This document shows, in pieces, positions 6,012-8,910 of a DNA stretch of 8,910 nucleotides (within the stretch, counting starts at the first letter, position 1; each line of letters starts with the position of its first letter). The stretch is from Sporomusa sp. (GTDB taxonomy: Bacteria > Bacillota_C > Negativicutes > Sporomusales > Sporomusaceae): NCBI GenBank assembly GCA_029256645.1, contig JAQSXM010000115.1, positions 1 to 8,910 of the forward strand, written 5' to 3'. Under the pieces are notes generated by a model that was given only the letters and a program-made list of their open reading frames with translations, was not told the DNA's origin and ran no database searches. Made by a program: the position numbers and the translations under genes.

Positions 6012-6944
6012 ATGCAGGCAAATTATAAAGGGGCATTGTACTTATCCATGGCAGCGAGTATTTGGGGAGGCATGTATGTTGCTAGTAAATATGCCCTGGA
6101 AACAGTCCCTCCCTTTACATTGCTCTTTATTCGGTACCTGCTTGCTTCAATAATTTTAGTCTTATGGTGCCGGTATAGCAATATTTCCATTATACCGAAG
6201 GAACATCAGGGGTTAATGTTTCAGATTGGTTTTTTTGGATACTTTTTATCTGTTGGTATGCAGTTTGTTGGCACAAGTCTGTCGAGTGCTCACCTAGGAG
6301 CCGCTATTACTACCCTCTCGCCGGTATTTCAGTCAGTATTTGCTGTCTTCCTGCTTAATGAAGCAGCCACGAAGCGGCAGATCGCTTCAATTACTCTGTC
6401 TTTTATTGGGATACTGATCGTAACCGATGCGATTAACGCCCTGCGGGAAGACACATTTAATGTAGGAAACCTGCTTTTCCTGACAGCGGCGGCCTTGTGG
6501 GGTTATTATTCAGTTTTGGCGAAGAAAGTGGCCGATACCCACCCGGTGCTGAGAATTACTACCTGGGGTATTTTGTTGGCAACTGTATTTGCTGCTTTTC
6601 CTGCTATGTTTGAGTTAGGGTCTTGGGATGCCTCTGTTTTAACTAATGGAATGGTTTTTTCCAGCATTCTGTACCTTGCTGTAGTATCGACAGTGGTTGC
6701 TTATTATTGTTGGAATAAAGGGTTAGCTTTACTTAATCCTCATCAGGCTGGCTTGTTTATGTTTTTGCAGTCGATCGTAGGCAGCATTCTGGGGTACTTT
6801 TTATTGGGAGAAAGCTTGTCGATGGCTTTCCTTGTCGGAACTGCGCTGATCTTATTGGCCGTTTATTTTAACATTCATTCTAATGAGTTATCACAAGTGA
6901 AACCTATAAAAGAATGTTATAAAATTTTTTTTTATTTTTATTAG
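6012..6944 (+). CDS. EamA/DMT-superfamily transporter, probable exporter
   Basis: This is a 310-aa integral membrane protein with two EamA repeats (about residues 8-137 and 150-290) and about ten hydrophobic segments. Typical family features are the N-terminal SMAASIWGGMYVASKYAL, the PPFTLLFIRYLLA segment, the AAITTLSPVFQSVFAVFLLNE helix of the first repeat and HQAGLFMFLQSIVGSILGYFLLGE in the second. Members export small metabolites or drugs; the substrate here is not predictable. It differs clearly from the EamA homologue at 2788, lacking the GMPAGLASLVLQ stretch. ATG 6012 has AGGAGGGG at 6-nt spacing. The C-terminal tail is short and polar, then ends in an aromatic FFYFY encoded by a T-rich stretch (about 6922-6941). 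It lies downstream of and co-directional with the AraC-family gene that probably controls it. A terminator lies about 120 bp after its stop. Confidence 0.9.
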   Translation: MQANYKGALYLSMAASIWGGMYVASKYALETVPPFTLLFIRYLLASIILVLWCRYSNISIIPKEHQGLMFQIGFFGYFLSVGMQFVGTSLSSAHLGAAITTLSPVFQSVFAVFLLNEAATKRQIASITLSFIGILIVTDAINALREDTFNVGNLLFLTAAALWGYYSVLAKKVADTHPVLRITTWGILLATVFAAFPAMFELGSWDASVLTNGMVFSSILYLAVVSTVVAYYCWNKGLALLNPHQAGLFMFLQSIVGSILGYFLLGESLSMAFLVGTALILLAVYFNIHSNELSQVKPIKECYKIFFYFY

Positions 6945-6990
6945 ATTTATGTATATAGTGAATTTAAACTGGTAATAATAGAAATGTAAT

Positions 6991-7057
6991 AGGTGTCCTC
7001 CGAGAATATGAGGGTTGCGAAAACATTGAATTGAATAACGCGCATACGTAAGCACCC
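6991..7057 (+). other. Possible weakly structured 3' region between transporter and terminator
   Basis: The 265-bp gap 6945-7209 holds this stretch, a terminator (7064-7090) and the promoter of the next gene. Short complementary segments, GGTG/CACC (6992-6995 with 7053-7056), CCTC/GAGG (6997-7000 with 7010-7013) and TGCG/CGCA (7016-7019 with 7041-7044), could form a three-way junction. I do not recognise a known riboswitch consensus, and the helices are short. Confidence 0.15.
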
Positions 7058-7063
7058 ATATAC

Positions 7064-7090
7064 AAACCCCTGCCGTTTCGGCAGGGGTTT
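7064..7090 (+). terminator. Strong Rho-independent terminator after the transporter gene
   Basis: A perfect 12-bp stem (AAACCCCTGCCG 7064-7075 with its complement 7079-7090) has a TTT loop, and the stem's own 3' end is TTT followed by AATTT. It insulates the transporter transcript from the DapB-family gene. Confidence 0.88.
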
Positions 7091-7149
7091 AATTTATGAA
7101 CAACAATAATTATGGAATATAATGGATAGATTTTTCTAGCATAATATAC

Positions 7150-7179
7150 TTGACTAACTTACAACCTCGATGGTATTAT
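7150..7179 (+). promoter_or_regulatory. Promoter of the DapB-family gene
   Basis: TTGACT (7150-7155) and TATTAT (7174-7179) are spaced 18 bp, predicting a start near 7186, 24 nt before the ATG. Other -10-like sequences (TATAAT 7118-7123, TATACT 7145-7150) lack good -35 partners. Confidence 0.5.
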
Positions 7180-7191
7180 TAAGTTGTAAGT
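7157..7191. promoter_or_regulatory. Operator-like inverted repeat at the DapB-family promoter
   Basis: This is a perfect 9-bp inverted repeat, ACTTACAAC (7157-7165) and GTTGTAAGT (7183-7191), with a 17-nt spacer. The arms lie in the -35/-10 spacer and at the predicted transcription start, so a bound dimer would block RNA polymerase. The half-site centres are 26 bp apart. A hairpin in a longer transcript from an upstream promoter is the alternative. Confidence 0.5.
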
Positions 7192-7209
7192 AGCCAAGGA
7201 GGTGTTCTG

Positions 7210-8034
7210 ATGAAAGTTGCGTTAATTGGCTTAGGAACAACAGGGAGAATTGCAGCTGAATATTTTCATAAAGAACAGGCACTGGCGCTAGTATTGTGCC
7301 GGGAAAACAGCCAGGATGCCGGTAAAGATTTAGGCGAGCTTTTACATAGACCGCACATGGGTGTCTCGGTTGAGACTACGGAGAATCTAGAAGAAAAATT
7401 AAACAGGTATAAACCCGATATATTAATCGATTTTTCCTCGCCATCCTTCCTGCGGGAACATTTAGCGACTCTGGCGCGGTGCAAGGTCAACGTGGTAACT
7501 GCAGTTACCGGCTATACCCAGATGGATATAAAAAGAGTGAAGGTGTTGGCCAGGAAAAGGGAGATTGGTGTGGTAATTGCCCCGAATATCACCCTGGGTG
7601 TCAATGTATTATTAGTGATGGCTCAAATCGCAGCTGCCCTTCAATCAGATTATGATTTTCAGGTTGTTGATGAAAATCATAGAAATAAAAAAGACAGTCC
7701 GTCAGGCACTGCGGAAAAAATCGTCGCAGCGATTAAACGGGGGCTTGAAAAGTCGGAAGCCGATAACTTGATACCCATTCACTCAATCCGGGCGGGTGAT
7801 ATTACCGGACGCCATAAAGTGTTGGCTTGCGGGAAGTATGATCAAATTGAGATCACACACACGGCCTTTTCCAGAACGGCCTATGCCGAGGGGGCTTATA
7901 AAGCGGCTCAGTTTATCTATGGCCGCAAAGGCTTCTATGAGATGAAAGATGTATATGGCCTCGGAAAACCAAGTTATGCAGAGGATCGGTTGCATACTGA
8001 TGCTACAGCCTCACTGGCCGGTTTCTATGCCTAA
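7210..8034 (+). CDS. DapB-family reductase (4-hydroxy-tetrahydrodipicolinate reductase-like)
   Basis: This is a 274-aa NAD(P)H-dependent oxidoreductase of the DapB family, whose classical member reduces 4-hydroxy-tetrahydrodipicolinate in lysine/diaminopimelate synthesis. The N-terminal Rossmann motif is VALIGLGTTGRIA (3-15), and IDFSSP (73-78) and APNITLGVN (124-132) match family positions. The substrate loop KKDSPSGTA (160-168) and the C-terminal THTAFSRTAYAEGAYKAAQF (216-235) are retained. Key departure: the family E-x-H-H catalytic pair reads E155-N156-H157, so the usual acid/base His is Asn, while the following Lys160 is kept. The GRMG signature is GRIA and the GTTG motif is AVTG. It may be a divergent DapB or a paralogue with another imine/ketone substrate. 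AAGGAGG (7196-7202) is 7 nt before ATG 7210. It is monocistronic between two terminators, has its own promoter and inverted repeat, and has no lysine-pathway neighbours. Confidence 0.85.
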   Translation: MKVALIGLGTTGRIAAEYFHKEQALALVLCRENSQDAGKDLGELLHRPHMGVSVETTENLEEKLNRYKPDILIDFSSPSFLREHLATLARCKVNVVTAVTGYTQMDIKRVKVLARKREIGVVIAPNITLGVNVLLVMAQIAAALQSDYDFQVVDENHRNKKDSPSGTAEKIVAAIKRGLEKSEADNLIPIHSIRAGDITGRHKVLACGKYDQIEITHTAFSRTAYAEGAYKAAQFIYGRKGFYEMKDVYGLGKPSYAEDRLHTDATASLAGFYA

Positions 8035-8050
8035 ACGTTTGAAATAATAC

Positions 8051-8090
8051 AAAACGAGCCACCCTTCTGGTAAAGGGAGGCTCGTTTTTT
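8051..8090. terminator. Shared terminator of the convergent DapB-family and GntR-RCK_C genes
   Basis: AAAACGAGCC-A-CCCTT (8051-8066) pairs with AAGGG-A-GGCTCGTTTT (8073-8088), one A/A mismatch and a 6-nt loop, and ends in TTTTTT (8085-8090). The A-run at the left foot supplies T's on the minus strand. The stop codon of the minus-strand gene (8089-8091) abuts the stem. Confidence 0.9.
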
Positions 8091-8709
8091 ATGTTGGATT
8101 GCCAACAAAGCTTGTTGTTTTTGTTAGAATCTCTGGATCGCCAACAACCACAATTCGATCATGTGGCTCAATCTTGGCGTCAGGGCCAGGGGAAATGATG
8201 ATTTTTGTACCCCGTCGAATTGCCACAACGGTAGCTCCGGTGTGTTGCCACAATCTAATTTCTGCAATAGTATGGCCGATGGTATGCGAGGTTTCAGGTA
8301 CCTGAACCTCAACCGGATTGTATGGCGTGAGATTACGGAGTTTATCGGAATAATTTATAATATCAGTAAGCAGGTTTTCCAGTCTTGCATCAATCTCACG
8401 CTTTTGCTGTAAGAGAAGCTCAACGTCATGATGCAGGGAGTCGACAGAGTCGGAGCTTTTGTAGTGCTCTACAAAGCTATAGGCATTTTCGGTAGATAAT
8501 ACAGTTACTTCTTTACCCTGGGAGACACTGACAACATTCTTAACTTTTAGGAGGGCTATCGCTTTCCTGACTGTTTCCGGCGATACATTGTAATGGCTGG
8601 CTAATAAGGATCTACCCGAAATCTTTTCGTGTACACTGTATTCGCCATTAATGATTCGTTGGGCCAAGTCTAAGGCAATAGACCGGTACATAGCAATTGA
8701 TGATTTCAT
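8089..8709 (-). CDS. GntR-type regulator with C-terminal RCK_C (TrkA_C) domain, BusR-like
   Basis: This is a 206-aa transcription factor with the BusR domain order. A GntR winged helix-turn-helix lies at about 1-72 (ALDLAQRIINGEYSVHEKIS, then ASHYNVSPETVRKAIALL). A coiled-coil linker (about 90-125, rich in L, E and K) joins it to an RCK_C/TrkA_C domain at about 132-200 (IGHTIAEIRLWQHTGATVVA, IISPGPDAKIEPHDRIVVVGD). BusR proteins use the RCK_C dimer to bind cyclic di-AMP and repress osmolyte or potassium transport genes; that function is transferred here by architecture. Start choice: ATG 8709 has GGAGGGAA 6 nt upstream and begins right at the HTH. A longer frame from 8829 would run through a hairpin and add 40 unrelated residues. 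It has its own promoter overlapped by an inverted repeat, suggesting autoregulation. No transporter target is inside the window. Confidence 0.88.
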   Translation of the reverse strand: MKSSIAMYRSIALDLAQRIINGEYSVHEKISGRSLLASHYNVSPETVRKAIALLKVKNVVSVSQGKEVTVLSTENAYSFVEHYKSSDSVDSLHHDVELLLQQKREIDARLENLLTDIINYSDKLRNLTPYNPVEVQVPETSHTIGHTIAEIRLWQHTGATVVAIRRGTKIIISPGPDAKIEPHDRIVVVGDPEILTKTTSFVGNPT

Positions 8710-8738
8710 CTGAAGTTCCCTCCGCTTGACAATCCGCG

Positions 8739-8768
8739 CTGTTATTATTATAGCTTTTATCATAACAG
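8739..8768. promoter_or_regulatory. Operator-like inverted repeat over the GntR-RCK_C promoter
   Basis: CTGTTAT (8739-8745) and ATAACAG (8762-8768) form a perfect 7-bp inverted repeat with a 16-nt spacer that encloses the TATAAT -10 element. Position fits autorepression. It is AT-rich, so chance is possible. Confidence 0.4.
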
Positions 8769-8775
8769 TCAACAA
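8747..8775 (-). promoter_or_regulatory. Promoter of the GntR-RCK_C gene
   Basis: On the minus strand TTGTTG (8775-8770) and a consensus TATAAT (8752-8747) are 17 bp apart; TTGACT with AATAAT is an overlapping alternative. The start would be near 8740, about 30 nt before ATG 8709. Confidence 0.5.
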
Positions 8776-8817
8776 GCTGGCATTGTCAGTAAGTTTAAAA
8801 AACGCTGGAAAAGTAGA

Positions 8818-8841
8818 AGGAACCGCCAACTGGCGGTTCCT
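8818..8841 (-). terminator. Hairpin terminator of a minus-strand gene entering from the right
   Basis: A perfect 10-bp stem AGGAACCGCC (8818-8827) / GGCGGTTCCT (8832-8841) has a 4-nt loop. On the minus strand it is followed by the T-rich TCTACTTTTCC; on the plus strand there is no T-tract. It lies between the GntR-RCK_C promoter and the possible gene tail at 8878-8910. Confidence 0.65.
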
Positions 8842-8877
8842 CTCTAGTGGGTTGCAAGCTTGTGTACGGTCTACTCT

Positions 8878-8910
8878 TTAGTCGTGGATGTCGCCGCCGG
8901 TGATGCAGCT
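8878..8910 (-). CDS. Possible C-terminal end of a truncated minus-strand gene
   Basis: The minus strand from the right edge reads SCITGGDIHD and then TAA (8880-8878). The stop lies 36 bp before a minus-strand hairpin terminator, a normal gene-end arrangement. Ten residues are too few to identify the family or to prove coding; the plus strand over the same bases is also open. Confidence 0.35.
   Translation of the reverse strand, partial: SCITGGDIHD

Noticed and set aside
7091..7209. Lysine riboswitch (L-box) upstream of the DapB-family gene
   Set aside because: The leader is too short from the predicted start and shows none of the conserved L-box segments; only an operator-like repeat is present.
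8710..8829. N-terminal extension of the GntR-RCK_C gene to 8829
   Set aside because: It would translate through the promoter and half of a terminator hairpin; ATG 8709 has an excellent ribosome binding site and begins at the HTH domain.
8857..8910. Plus-strand frame at the right edge reading VVDVAAGDAA
   Set aside because: No start codon with a ribosome binding site, and the adjacent hairpin is oriented for a minus-strand gene ending at 8878.
1..8910. Mobile elements, CRISPR arrays, tRNA or rRNA genes, defence islands
   Set aside because: No transposase, integrase, terminal repeats, regularly spaced repeats, tRNA-like cloverleafs or defence-type proteins are visible; all gene-sized space is filled by ordinary metabolic, transport and regulatory genes.

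Overview
The window reads as chromosomal DNA from a low-to-mid GC, anaerobic-type Firmicute. Strong purine-rich ribosome binding sites, TTG/GTG starts, a CarD-type RNA polymerase binding protein and a GntR-RCK_C regulator all fit. The general feel is of a Negativicutes/Sporomusaceae-like endospore former, but that placement is an inference from gene content and not a database result. The window holds ten complete or nearly complete genes plus one probable gene tail at the right edge. I see no rRNA, tRNA, CRISPR array, insertion sequence or phage gene.

Layout from left to right. A GNAT acetyltransferase (13-459) ends in a clear terminator. A stand-alone heavy-metal-associated (CopZ-like) protein (664-903) follows, also closed by a terminator. 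A LysR-type regulator (974-1873, minus) is divergent from a compact three-gene plus-strand unit: a short QueG-like double [4Fe-4S] protein (2014-2724), an EamA-type cysteine/O-acetylserine exporter homologue (2788-3690) and a ComB-type 2-phosphosulfolactate phosphatase (3707-4432). The intergenic region carries a perfect 9-7-9 palindrome placed where a LysR regulator would sit. A bidirectional terminator separates this unit from a convergent CarD-family gene (4541-5029, minus). Next is an AraC-family regulator (5230-5937) directly upstream of a second EamA-family transporter (6012-6944). A DapB-family reductase (7210-8034) has its own promoter and operator-like inverted repeat. It converges on a GntR-RCK_C (BusR-like) regulator (8089-8709, minus) through a shared terminator. 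The last ~30 bases probably hold the C-terminal end of another minus-strand gene.

Taken together this looks like a patchwork of small regulator-plus-target modules. Two different DMT-superfamily exporters each lie beside their own regulator (LysR and AraC). The EamA/ComB pairing hints at C3-sulfur metabolism (cysteine, sulfolactate), which is inference only. No multi-gene defence, biosynthetic or mobile system is evident. The more unusual points are at residue level: the DapB-like enzyme has Asn where the family has its catalytic His, the CarD protein has no tryptophan at all, and the QueG-like protein lacks the QueG catalytic Asp motif and C-terminal repeat region.
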